Of a stretch of 64,000 nucleotides of DNA, positions 1-8,041 are shown in pieces. This DNA is from Planococcus halocryophilus (GTDB taxonomy: Bacteria; Bacillota; Bacilli; Bacillales_A; Planococcaceae): assembly GCF_022489025.1 (NCBI RefSeq), contig NZ_JAKVTG010000006.1:167156-231155 (forward strand). The letters are read 5' to 3'. The stretch's first letter is position 1. Each line of letters opens with the position of its first letter. The position numbers were made by a program, and so were the translations under genes. Below the pieces are notes generated by a model. That model was not told where the DNA came from, searched no databases, and saw only the letters and a program-made list of their open reading frames with translations.

Positions 1-72
1 AGTTCCTTTTTATAGGCAAAAAAATTGAGAGCTGTTGTTTTCGTTGCTATAGTTAATGGCGAGGTGGATTAT

Positions 73-780
73 ATGAAAATTGAAGTTTGGTCAGATTACG
101 TGTGCCCATTCTGTTATATAGGCAAGCGAACATTAGAAAAAGCGTTAGTTCAAGCAGGTTTTGATAGCCAGGCAGAAGTGTCGTACAAGGCTTATCAGTT
201 AAATCCAAATACTCCGGTAAATTCGGCTGTCCCAACGTATGAAAGTTTAGCGAAAAAATTTGGACAGACTGTTGAACAAGCAAAAGAAATGTCTAAAGGC
301 GTGGCAGAGCACGCTCGTTCAGTTGGTTTGGAATATGATTTTGATAACATGGTAGAAGCGAATACGTTAGCAGCTCACCGACTAGTAAAATGGGCTGAAA
401 CGCATGGCAAAGACGGAGAACTTACTGAAATGTTAATGGATAAATATTTTATCCAAGCAGAAAACGTAGGCAATCATGAAGTATTAGTGTCGATTGCTGA
501 ATCGGTTGGTTTACCAAAAGATGAAGCGGTAAAAGTACTTGAATCTGATCAGTTTATGGGGCAAGTTCAGTTAGATATCGCTGAAGCGGGTCAAATTGGT
601 GTCCAAGGTGTACCGTTCTTTGTGGTTAATCGCAAATACGCAATATCTGGTGCGCAACCGGTAGAAGCGTTTGTTGAAGCATTAGAACAAATCGCTGAAG
701 AAGAAGGCATTCGTCCTAAGCTAAAACCGATGGGCAAGAAAACGAGTTTTTGCACAGGCGATTCATGTGATGGAAATTAG
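73..780 (+). CDS. DsbA family (FrnE-like) thiol oxidoreductase
   Basis: This 235-residue protein is a thioredoxin-fold oxidoreductase of the FrnE/2-hydroxychromene-2-carboxylate isomerase-like DsbA branch. The redox motif CPFC sits at residues 11-14, just after the first beta strand. A cis-proline-type loop (GVPFFVV) lies near residue 180, and there is no signal peptide, so it is cytosolic. The ATG at 73 is chosen because GAGGTGG lies 6 nt upstream; an in-frame TTG at 25 has no ribosome binding site. FrnE homologues are linked to disulfide or oxidative-stress handling, but the substrate here is unknown. It is followed by its own terminator, so it is probably monocistronic. Confidence 0.88.
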   Translation: MKIEVWSDYVCPFCYIGKRTLEKALVQAGFDSQAEVSYKAYQLNPNTPVNSAVPTYESLAKKFGQTVEQAKEMSKGVAEHARSVGLEYDFDNMVEANTLAAHRLVKWAETHGKDGELTEMLMDKYFIQAENVGNHEVLVSIAESVGLPKDEAVKVLESDQFMGQVQLDIAEAGQIGVQGVPFFVVNRKYAISGAQPVEAFVEALEQIAEEEGIRPKLKPMGKKTSFCTGDSCDGN

Positions 781-788
781 TGATTCAA

Positions 789-820
789 AGCAGAGTAATT
801 GACTTTTACTCTGCTTTTTC
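789..820 (+). terminator. Intrinsic terminator of the DsbA-like gene
   Basis: A perfect 10-bp stem (AGCAGAGTAA with its complement), a 7-nt loop and a run of T. Confidence 0.85.
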
Positions 821-841
821 TTATGATAAGAAAGTGCTTTT

Positions 842-869
842 AATTCGAGATAAATATTTTTAGTATAAT
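842..869 (+). promoter_or_regulatory. azoR promoter with MhqR-like half-operator
   Basis: A TATAAT -10 hexamer lies at 864-869. The half-site AATTCGAGAT at 842-851 sits where the -35 would be. It matches the right half of the MhqR box known from Bacillus subtilis (ATCTCGAATTCGAGAT). The left half is poorly conserved, so the site is tentative. Confidence 0.45.
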
Positions 870-890
870 TACGGAAGGAGTTTTAAAATA

Positions 891-1529
891 ATGACCAATG
901 TATTAGTAGTAAAAGCAAATAACCGCCCTGCAACTGAAGGGGTTTCAAGTAAAATGTATGAAGTGTTCATGGACACAATTGGTGTAGGCACAGAACTTAA
1001 CATTAATACGTTTGATGTATTCAAAGAAGACATGCCGTATTTCGGTCAAGATTTTTTTGACGCTATGCAAAAATCAGCACAAGCTGAACCGTTAAATGAA
1101 CTTGAACAGCGTATCTTGACTGCAGCAAACAAAGCAATGGATGCATTCATGGAAGCAGATGTCGTCGTTTTCGCATTCCCATTATGGAATAAAACCATTC
1201 CAGCACCATTGCAAACCTTTATTGATTACGTTTACCGTGCAGGTGTGACCTTCAAATACACAGCAGAAGGACCAGTTGGTCTTGTGTCAGAGAAAAAAGT
1301 CATTATTTTAAATGCACGTGGCGGAGTTTATTCAACCCCTGAAATGGCTCCGGCTGAAATGAGCGTTAACTATGTTCGTTTGATCATGGATTTCTTCGGA
1401 ATTACAGATATTGAAGAAGTCATCATTGAAGGACATAATATGTACCCTGATCGCGCAGAAGAAATTAAAGCTGATGGCATGAAACGTGTAGAACAAGCAG
1501 CAAATTCGTTAGTTAAAGTGTACGCATAA
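891..1529 (+). CDS. azoR: FMN-dependent NADH:quinone oxidoreductase / azoreductase
   Basis: This 212-residue flavodoxin-fold enzyme belongs to the AzoR family, which uses NADH and FMN to reduce azo dyes and, physiologically, quinones by two electrons. It has the family's signature block around residues 100-140 (PLWNKTIPAPLQ, then TAEGPVGL), which forms the flavin pocket, and the usual length. The ribosome binding site GGAAGGAG lies 10 nt before the ATG. In Bacillus, AzoR2 is repressed by MhqR, and a half-operator-like sequence overlaps the promoter here. An MhqO-type dioxygenase lies 16 kb downstream. It is a single-gene unit with its own terminator. Confidence 0.92.
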   Translation: MTNVLVVKANNRPATEGVSSKMYEVFMDTIGVGTELNINTFDVFKEDMPYFGQDFFDAMQKSAQAEPLNELEQRILTAANKAMDAFMEADVVVFAFPLWNKTIPAPLQTFIDYVYRAGVTFKYTAEGPVGLVSEKKVIILNARGGVYSTPEMAPAEMSVNYVRLIMDFFGITDIEEVIIEGHNMYPDRAEEIKADGMKRVEQAANSLVKVYA

Positions 1530-1540
1530 TTTTTGCGGGA

Positions 1541-1571
1541 AAGGACAACCTTAATCGGTTGTCCTTTTTTT
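1541..1571 (+). terminator. Intrinsic terminator of azoR
   Basis: AAAGGACAACC pairs with GGTTGTCCTTT around a 6-nt loop, followed by T residues. Confidence 0.88.
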
Positions 1572-1576
1572 CGTTT

Positions 1577-1858
1577 GGACAGTATTTAATGTGATTTGGA
1601 CAGTAAACGAGCGGAATCGGACAGTATTTGAATAGAATCGGACAGTATTCAACTCAAACCGGACAGTATATCCAATTTTTCCCTCTCGAATCAACCACCC
1701 CTCAATGCCCAAGCCCAGGAAAGCGCGAAGTCGCGCTTTCCGCTGAAAACATCTAAATCTTGCGTTTGGACAGTATTTTGGTCGGTTTGGACAGTAAATC
1801 ATCCGAATCGGACAGTATTTCAGAAATTTGGACAGTATTCACCGTCAACTCGACAGTA
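1577..1858. repeat. Ten-copy 21-bp periodic repeat array around a palindrome
   Basis: The core GGACAGTA occurs at 1577, 1598, 1619, 1640 and 1661, exactly 21 bp apart, and again at 1768, 1789, 1810, 1830 and 1851 (the last as CGACAGTA). All copies have the same orientation. Each core is preceded by a loosely conserved T-rich stretch (ATTT or AATC). The 99 bp between the two blocks contains a perfect 11-bp inverted repeat (1712-1735, GGAAAGCGCGA with its complement, 2-nt centre). The period of about two helical turns puts every core on one face of the DNA. Function is unknown; iterated protein binding sites or a mobile repeat are both possible. Confidence 0.85.
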
Positions 1859-1950
1859 TGTCCAAATAACTGGGAAAACCATCAGCTTTTGATTAGGAAT
1901 TTCCAATCGGGGTAGATAGGAGATAAAAGCAGTCGAGGAGGAATGACAAG

Positions 1951-3498
1951 GTGCAAAACGAACATGAGAGCCAAATTCCACAGGAACAGAAATCGTATTG
2001 GAGAGAATATAAGGACATTCCAAGCTACCCTGCGTTACAGGCAAACGAGTCGACCGATATCGCCGTGGTTGGTGGAGGAATGGTTGGCGTCATTAGTGCT
2101 TATTTATTAGCGAAAGCTGGCAAAAAAGTAACGCTAATTGAAGCTGGAAAGTTAATCGACGGCGTAACGGGACGAACCACTGCAAAAATAACAGCGCAGC
2201 ATGGCTTGTATTATGACTCCTTAATTCAAATAGCGGGAGAAGAACAAGCGAAACTTTACTACCAAGCAAATATGGATGGGTTAAAATTTATTGAGGAAAC
2301 AGCTAAAGAACTTTCAATTGATTGTGATTTTTCTCATCACAATGCATTTGTCTATGCCAACACTGTCGCTGGAGCTAAGCAAATTGAAAAAGAAGCTGAA
2401 GCATATATGAGGTTAGGCATTGATGGTGAATTGGCAAAAGATGAAGTGGAATTGCCGTTTTCTGTGGAAGAAGCCATTGTCATGCGCAATCAAGCGCAGT
2501 TTCACCCTGTGAAATTTCTAGCAGGTTTGATAAAAGAAATTGAACGACTGGGTGGGAAAATATACGAACAAACGCGAGCTATGAAAATTTTAAGCAAAAA
2601 CGATCCGGTCATCCAAACTGAAAACCTGTCGCATTTATCGTGCAATAAAGTCATTGTCGCTAGTCATTATCCTTTTAATGATTTTGATGGCATGTATTTT
2701 TCACGTTTAACGGTCAATCGTTCGTATGCCATCGCAGCTAAAGTGAAGGGCAATGTTCCGAACGATATGTACATTAGTGGAGATATGCCTTCTCGGTCTT
2801 TGCGTTACGCACCAGGCGAGAATGGCGAAAAATTATTGCTAATTGGTGGTGACGGCCACGCTACGGGTAAAAGTTCGAGCGAAACGATAGAGCATTATTA
2901 CAACCTTGAAAAATTCGGTAACGAGCATTTTGGGATTGAGGAAATTCCGTATCGCTGGTCATCGCAAGACATGACAACGCTTGATACAATCCCTTATATC
3001 GGTACCATCACAGCAGGTTATGATAATATTTTAGTCGCTACTGGATTTCACAAGTGGGGAATGTCAAACGGCGCATTAGCTGGAATGCTGCTCAGCGATA
3101 GAGTGCTTGGTAACGAAAATCGGTATGCACCAGTGTTTAATCCAACACGCACGAAAGTGAAAACTAAAGATGCGGTGAGCTTTGCGAAAGACAATGCCTC
3201 AGTTGCAAAATCACTAGTTACAGGAAAACTAAAAAGAGCCTCCAAGACAGTTGATGATTTGGAGAAAGACGAAGGTTCGTTAGTCAAAGTCGGCAAGAAA
3301 AAAGCTGGAGGTTACCGTGATGAATACGGTCAAGTTCATCTAGTGGATACGGCGTGTACCCATATGGGGTGTGATGTTAAGTGGAATGATGCAGAACGTT
3401 CATGGGATTGTCCGTGCCACGGCTCCCGTTTTTCGTATACGGGAGATGTGCTAAATGGACCGGCTGTAAAACCCCTCAAAAAAATAGAAACGGAATAA
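1951..3498 (+). CDS. FAD-dependent oxidoreductase with C-terminal Rieske [2Fe-2S] domain
   Basis: This 515-residue two-domain protein starts with a DAO-type FAD-binding domain. The dinucleotide fold GGGMVG is near residues 41-46 and the GRTTAKIT motif near residues 75-82. It ends in a Rieske domain (residues about 430-512) with both cluster-binding boxes, CTHMGC and CPCHGS. The same architecture is known in Bacillus (YhfW). The substrate is unknown; iron-sulfur electron transfer to or from FAD is inferred. The GTG start is supported by GAGGAGG 9 nt upstream; an ATG at 1943 is out of frame. It follows the 21-bp repeat array directly. Confidence 0.88.
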   Translation: MQNEHESQIPQEQKSYWREYKDIPSYPALQANESTDIAVVGGGMVGVISAYLLAKAGKKVTLIEAGKLIDGVTGRTTAKITAQHGLYYDSLIQIAGEEQAKLYYQANMDGLKFIEETAKELSIDCDFSHHNAFVYANTVAGAKQIEKEAEAYMRLGIDGELAKDEVELPFSVEEAIVMRNQAQFHPVKFLAGLIKEIERLGGKIYEQTRAMKILSKNDPVIQTENLSHLSCNKVIVASHYPFNDFDGMYFSRLTVNRSYAIAAKVKGNVPNDMYISGDMPSRSLRYAPGENGEKLLLIGGDGHATGKSSSETIEHYYNLEKFGNEHFGIEEIPYRWSSQDMTTLDTIPYIGTITAGYDNILVATGFHKWGMSNGALAGMLLSDRVLGNENRYAPVFNPTRTKVKTKDAVSFAKDNASVAKSLVTGKLKRASKTVDDLEKDEGSLVKVGKKKAGGYRDEYGQVHLVDTACTHMGCDVKWNDAERSWDCPCHGSRFSYTGDVLNGPAVKPLKKIETE

Positions 3499-3505
3499 TA
3501 GAAAA

Positions 3506-3534
3506 AAGCAGTGAAGAAATTTTCCTCACTGCTT
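3506..3534. terminator. Bidirectional terminator between DAO-Rieske and yceI-like genes
   Basis: AAGCAGTGA pairs with TCACTGCTT, with A and T tracts on either side. The two genes converge here. Confidence 0.75.
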
Positions 3535-3543
3535 TATTAGAAT

Positions 3544-4068
3544 TTATTCAGCTGGGTTTGCTTGAACTTCTAGATGAATTTTAATGTCTTCGCCAACCAT
3601 TACGCCGCCTGTTTCGAGCGCTTGGTTCCATGTAAGGCCGAAATCTTTGCGGTTTACTTTACCATCGACATTGTAAGCTACGACTTCAACGCCCCATGGG
3701 TTTGTGCCTTTACCGTTATATTCTACATCGAAAGTTACTGGGCGAGTTACATCTTTCATCGTAAGGTCACCGGTCATTGTGTATTCGTCGCCTTTTTTAA
3801 CGATTTCGTTTGCTTTGAATGTAATGTGCGGGAATTGCTCAGCATCAAAGAAATCTGCAGAGCGCAAGTGGGCGTCGCGGTCATTGTTTTTCGTGCTGAT
3901 GCTTGCTACATCGATTTTAAAATCGATCAATGCGCCTTGTAAATCTTCTTCATTTGCTTCAATTGTTGCTTCGTAAGATGTGAAAGTACCTCTTACTTTT
4001 GAAATCATCATATGTTTTACTGAAAATCCGATTTCTGAGTGTGCTGTGTCTACTGTCCATTTTTTCAT
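3544..4068 (-). CDS. YceI family periplasm/lipocalin-like protein
   Basis: This 174-residue protein is a full-length YceI domain, a lipocalin-like barrel that in structurally studied members binds long polyisoprenoid chains such as quinone precursors. Recognisable blocks are WTVDTAHSEIGFSVKHM at the N-terminus, DVASI with NDRDAHLRS around residues 53-70, and the C-terminal DFGLTWN. There is no signal peptide, so it is probably cytosolic, as in many Gram-positive members. AGGAGG precedes the ATG. It converges with the DAO-Rieske gene and has a well-formed promoter with an operator-like palindrome upstream. Its physiological ligand is not evident from the sequence. Confidence 0.9.
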   Translation of the reverse strand: MKKWTVDTAHSEIGFSVKHMMISKVRGTFTSYEATIEANEEDLQGALIDFKIDVASISTKNNDRDAHLRSADFFDAEQFPHITFKANEIVKKGDEYTMTGDLTMKDVTRPVTFDVEYNGKGTNPWGVEVVAYNVDGKVNRKDFGLTWNQALETGGVMVGEDIKIHLEVQANPAE

Positions 4069-4101
4069 ATTGAATTCCTCCTAAATGTATTTTCTAAAAT
4101 A

Positions 4102-4163
4102 AATATAACAAGATTAAATCTTGAAGTCAATACTCTTTAATTAAAAACTCTTTAATTCGAGAT
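4102..4163 (-). promoter_or_regulatory. yceI promoter with operator palindrome in the spacer
   Basis: Read on the minus strand, TTGACT (4125-4130) and TATATT (4102-4107) are separated by exactly 17 bp. The spacer is almost filled by a perfect inverted repeat, CAAGAT-N3-ATCTTG (4109-4123). Further upstream is the MhqR-like half-site AATTCGAGAT (4154-4163, plus-strand reading), and a CTCTTTAATT motif occurs twice (4133-4142 and 4148-4157). Repression by a MarR-type protein is inferred. Confidence 0.6.
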
Positions 4164-4268
4164 TAAATTAACTAGTCTTTTGTACTGAACTTTACTTTAT
4201 TGCTTGTCAAATCAAGATGAAAATTAGATACTAATAGAAGCAATAAGTTAAGAAGGGATTTGCATTAA

Positions 4269-5180
4269 ATGATGAAACAACAATGGTTGACGGATTTACG
4301 CAGTTTTTTAACAGACGATCACGTCAAAGTGGATGAACCGCTATACCTTCATACACTAACTAAAATGGGTGGGCCAGCTGATATTTTTGTGGCACCAACA
4401 ACTGAAGAAGAAACTGCTTTCACTGTAAAGTATGCATATAAAAATAATATACCTCTACTACTTCTTGGGAACGGCTCGAATATGGTCGTCCGAGATGGAG
4501 GATTTCGTGGAATTGTCTTGACCTTGAAAGGGTTACAGACAATCCGTATAGAAGGTACAAAAGTTTATGCTCAAGGCGGAGCGAACATTAAAAAAGTTTC
4601 TAAAGCCGCTGCAGCAAAACAATTAACTGGATTTGAGTTTGCTTGTGGCATTCCAGGCTCAATTGGTGGAGCGATGGCGATGAATGCCGGTGCTTACGGC
4701 GGAGAAATTAAAGACATCATTAAACAAGCAACGGTTCTTTCGAAAGAAGGAGATTTGCTCGTTTTATCTAAGGAAGATTTAGGTCTCGGTTACCGGAAAA
4801 GTGTTATTACGAAAAAAGGCTTTTATGTGTTATCAGCCGAATTCGACTTAGAAGTTGGCAATCAATTGGTCATTGATGCCAAAATGAGTGAATTGACGTA
4901 TCAACGAGAATCAAAACAGCCACTAGAATTTCCTTCTGCCGGCAGTGTCTTTAAACGACCACCTGGCAATTTCGCAGGAAAGTTAATACAAGATAGTGGC
5001 TTGCAAGGAAAAGGATTTGGCGGTGCAGAAGTTTCTACAAAACATGCTGGATTTATCGTCAATAAAGACAATGCGACAGCTAACGATTACATTAAAACGA
5101 TTGAAATGGTTAAAACGACAGTGTTTAACAATTTCGGTGTTGATTTAGAGCTTGAAGTGAAGATTGTCGGAGAAGACTGA
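4269..5180 (+). CDS. murB: UDP-N-acetylenolpyruvoylglucosamine reductase MurB
   Basis: MurB reduces UDP-GlcNAc-enolpyruvate to UDP-MurNAc with NADPH and FAD in cytosolic peptidoglycan precursor synthesis. The 303-residue product has the FAD-binding GNGSN near residue 75 and GIPGSIGGAMAMNAGAYGGEI-type motifs around residues 128-150. The C-terminal domain carries PSAGSVFKRP, which holds the active-site serine of the short (type II) MurB class. Length is typical. An ATGATG start offers two choices; AAGAAGGG lies 10 nt before the first. It is a stand-alone gene with its own terminator. Confidence 0.96.
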   Translation: MMKQQWLTDLRSFLTDDHVKVDEPLYLHTLTKMGGPADIFVAPTTEEETAFTVKYAYKNNIPLLLLGNGSNMVVRDGGFRGIVLTLKGLQTIRIEGTKVYAQGGANIKKVSKAAAAKQLTGFEFACGIPGSIGGAMAMNAGAYGGEIKDIIKQATVLSKEGDLLVLSKEDLGLGYRKSVITKKGFYVLSAEFDLEVGNQLVIDAKMSELTYQRESKQPLEFPSAGSVFKRPPGNFAGKLIQDSGLQGKGFGGAEVSTKHAGFIVNKDNATANDYIKTIEMVKTTVFNNFGVDLELEVKIVGED

Positions 5181-5194
5181 ATATGAGTAAAGTG

Positions 5195-5222
5195 GATGCC
5201 CTTTTATAGGGCATCTTTTTTG
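5195..5222 (+). terminator. Intrinsic terminator of murB
   Basis: GATGCCCT pairs with AGGGCATC, followed by seven T residues. Confidence 0.88.
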
Positions 5223-5284
5223 TATGGAAAAGGTATTTATCCTTCGGTAGTCGAATAAAACACTAAGGAAAAGGGGGAAGATTT

Positions 5285-7651
5285 ATGAGGGGGAAAGTGA
5301 AAAACAAAAGATGGTTAAAATGGTTGCTCGGTACGATGGGTGTGCTTGTCATCATAGTAGTGGCATTTCTTATTTTTATTAATGTCTTTCTAAATAAGTC
5401 TAAACCGCTGATTGAAGGAGAGGTAGCAGTAGAAATATTAGACAATGATGCAACGGTTATCCGTGATGATATAGGAGTTCCGCATATAAAGGCGGATACT
5501 GATGCCGATTTATACCGAGCACAAGGATATGTCCAAGCACAAGATCGCATGTTCCAAATGGATCTGTCCCGGAGACAGGCAAGTGGTCAATTGGCAGAAG
5601 TCATTGGAGTTGATGCAGTCGATACAGATAAGTTTTTTAGAACGTTTAGTTTGCGTGACGCGGCTGAAAAATCTTGGGGTGGTTATGATGAGCAAGCTCA
5701 ACAAGTATTAGAATGGTATGCAGAAGGTGTCAATGCCTATATGGAAGAAGCAAAAGCAAATAATAATTTGAGCTTTGAATTTTCTATTCTTGGATACGAA
5801 CCGACTGAATGGACGCCCGTTGACTCGCTGACGATTGGCAAATTTATGGCCTATGACCTTGGTGGACATTGGAATACACTGGCCGTTCGTCATTGGGCAT
5901 TAAACGAATTTCCAGAAGATAAAGCGCGTGAGTTATTTATTGAATACCCTGAAAACGCACCGGCAATTTTAGCGGCAAACAAACAGCAACAAGTTCAAGT
6001 CGCTGGTGAATTTGATGCATCAGTTATTCCGCCAGAATTTAACGGTAGCAATAACTGGGTAGTGTCGGGTGATAAAACGGCAAGTGGCAAGCCCTTACTT
6101 GCAGACGACCCGCATCTTGGTCTTAGCACTCCTTCTATTTGGTACCAAATGCACCTAGAATCTCCTGAACAAAATGTCAGTGGCGTTATTTTTGCTGGTG
6201 TTCCCGGGATTATTCTGGGACATAACGAAGAAATTGCTTGGGGTGTAACAAATGTTGGGCCCGATGTTCAAGATCTTTACATCGAAACACCAAATCCTGA
6301 AGACCCTACCCAATTTGAGTACGAGGGAGAGTGGGAGCAAGCAGAAGTAAGAAAAGAACCGATTAAAATAAAAGATGGTGAGACAGAAGATTTCGAGGTA
6401 CTAGTAACAAGGCACGGCCCTGTTGTTTCGAATATTCTTTATGACAAAGAACAACCAAGCGCAGTATTTTCAATGCAATGGACAGCTCTAGAGCCCACAC
6501 TCGAACTGCAGGCAGTCTTAAATTTCAATAAAGCATCTAATTGGGAAGAGTTTGAACTAGCACTCGAGGATTTCCAAGCACCTGCACAAAACTTTGTTTT
6601 TGCTTCTACGGATGGCACCATTGCTTATAAAGCGAATGGCCGCATTCCAATTCGGAAGTCTGGAGATGGGCAATTGCCGGTTCCTGGAAATTCGGCAGAC
6701 TATGGATGGGAAGGTTATGTGCCTTTTGATGAATTGCCGCAATCAGTAAATCCAGAAAATGGATTTATTGCAACAGCGAACAATGAAGTTATTGATGATT
6801 CTTATCCTTACCATATTACGGATTTTTGGGCACAGCCGTATCGCTATGAACGAATTGCCGAAGTGTTAGAAGCATCAGATGATCTTACGGCAGAAGATAT
6901 GATGAAATTACAAATGGATCAAAAGAATTTATATGCAGCAGAATTTTTAGAAGACATGATTGCTACGGTACGTGATAGTACAAAAGATTACGACGAAGTT
7001 CTTTCGATGCTAGAAAAATGGGACCAAGTGGATAGTAAAGACCAAGGTGCACCATTAGTCTTTCATAAATGGATAAAGCAATTACCGGAAACTTTACTAG
7101 CTGATGAATTTCCAAAAGACGTCTATAAAATGCTGGATGGGAAAAACCATATCACCGATGAAATGATGCGTGATGCTTTTGCTGGAAACGCAGGTGTTTG
7201 GGTAAATGAATACGGCGGAGCAGAAAAATGGCTTGTGGATTCATTAGAAACAGTTGTCGCTGAAATTGAAGAAGAACAAGGAAGTGACTTGTCTGACTGG
7301 AGTTGGGGAGATCATCACCAATTAACTTTCCCGCATCCATTAGCGGGGGCGTCTCCAATTTTTGCTGAGTTTCTAAATCCGGACCCTGTGCCAATCGGAG
7401 GTTCGAATATCACTGTTCAAGCAGCGGCATCAACACCAGATGGCGAAGTCGACCACGGTGCATCTTGGCGGTTTGTTGCAGACCTTGCTGATTTGTCGAG
7501 TGCTTACCATATCGTAGGACCGGGATTGAGCGGTCACATGAAATCGGATTACTTCCATAACCAAGTAGACGATTGGGCACAAGGGGATTTTCATGAAACA
7601 GAGATCGAAGAAGAAGTTAAAGGTTCGACATTAATATTAAATGCCGAATAA
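5285..7651 (+). CDS. Penicillin acylase family N-terminal-nucleophile hydrolase
   Basis: This 788-residue protein belongs to the penicillin G acylase / acyl-homoserine-lactone acylase superfamily. These proenzymes cleave themselves so that a serine becomes the new N-terminus of the beta chain. A membrane anchor (residues about 12-35) is followed by the alpha-chain region. The predicted cleavage site is Gly254-Ser255 in the block GSNNWVVSG, and the beta chain continues to the C-terminus. It is probably displayed outside the membrane. Members hydrolyse amide bonds of beta-lactams, N-acyl homoserine lactones or other acyl amides; the substrate cannot be told here. AAGGGGGAAG precedes the ATG. 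Confidence 0.9.
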   Translation: MRGKVKNKRWLKWLLGTMGVLVIIVVAFLIFINVFLNKSKPLIEGEVAVEILDNDATVIRDDIGVPHIKADTDADLYRAQGYVQAQDRMFQMDLSRRQASGQLAEVIGVDAVDTDKFFRTFSLRDAAEKSWGGYDEQAQQVLEWYAEGVNAYMEEAKANNNLSFEFSILGYEPTEWTPVDSLTIGKFMAYDLGGHWNTLAVRHWALNEFPEDKARELFIEYPENAPAILAANKQQQVQVAGEFDASVIPPEFNGSNNWVVSGDKTASGKPLLADDPHLGLSTPSIWYQMHLESPEQNVSGVIFAGVPGIILGHNEEIAWGVTNVGPDVQDLYIETPNPEDPTQFEYEGEWEQAEVRKEPIKIKDGETEDFEVLVTRHGPVVSNILYDKEQPSAVFSMQWTALEPTLELQAVLNFNKASNWEEFELALEDFQAPAQNFVFASTDGTIAYKANGRIPIRKSGDGQLPVPGNSADYGWEGYVPFDELPQSVNPENGFIATANNEVIDDSYPYHITDFWAQPYRYERIAEVLEASDDLTAEDMMKLQMDQKNLYAAEFLEDMIATVRDSTKDYDEVLSMLEKWDQVDSKDQGAPLVFHKWIKQLPETLLADEFPKDVYKMLDGKNHITDEMMRDAFAGNAGVWVNEYGGAEKWLVDSLETVVAEIEEEQGSDLSDWSWGDHHQLTFPHPLAGASPIFAEFLNPDPVPIGGSNITVQAAASTPDGEVDHGASWRFVADLADLSSAYHIVGPGLSGHMKSDYFHNQVDDWAQGDFHETEIEEEVKGSTLILNAE

Positions 7652-7687
7652 GTTATACTGGTGAAAAACGGATGTGAGGAATAATCA

Positions 7688-8041
7688 ATGACAAGAATAC
7701 TAGCTGTAGGACTTGGCGGCATGATCGGTGCACTTTTACGTTCTGGAATATACATGGTAGCTGCCGATGGTCTGGGGCTTTGGCTTGTTAATGTGATCGG
7801 CAGTTTTTTAATCGGCGTGGCAGCTATTCGATTGTCTCATAAGTCCGCAGAGCTGCGCTTGTTGATTTCGACGGGTCTGCTAGGCTCTTTTACAACATTT
7901 TCAGCATTCTCATCTGCATGGTTCTATTACCTTGAATCTTCTATTTGGCTAGGCATAGCATTTGCTATGAGCATGACGATTGCATGCGTTGTGGCAGCTG
8001 GAGCTGGATTATGGGTCGGCAGAAAAGAGGTGTCACCGTGA
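7688..8041 (+). CDS. crcB: Fluoride channel Fluc/CrcB, first subunit
   Basis: CrcB (Fluc) proteins are small dual-topology membrane channels that let fluoride leave the cell. This 117-residue copy has four hydrophobic helices, the GGMIGALLR motif near the N-terminus and the conserved GLLGSFTTFSAF block in helix 3 that lines the pore. It overlaps the second copy by 4 nt (GTGA), so the two are translationally coupled and probably form a heterodimer, as is usual for paired genes in Bacillales. The gene begins 36 nt after the acylase stop. No fluoride riboswitch is visible in that short gap. Confidence 0.92.
   Translation: MTRILAVGLGGMIGALLRSGIYMVAADGLGLWLVNVIGSFLIGVAAIRLSHKSAELRLLISTGLLGSFTTFSAFSSAWFYYLESSIWLGIAFAMSMTIACVVAAGAGLWVGRKEVSP

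Noticed and set aside
1577..1858. CRISPR-like direct repeats
   Set aside because: Repeat cores are about 8-13 bp with a 21-bp period, leaving no room for spacers, and no cas gene is present.
3574..3942. Plus-strand ORFs inside the yceI region
   Set aside because: They lie opposite a clear YceI gene, have no ribosome binding sites and no domain resemblance.
7652..7687. Fluoride riboswitch upstream of crcB
   Set aside because: The gap is only 36 nt and lacks the conserved crcB-motif pseudoknot sequences.
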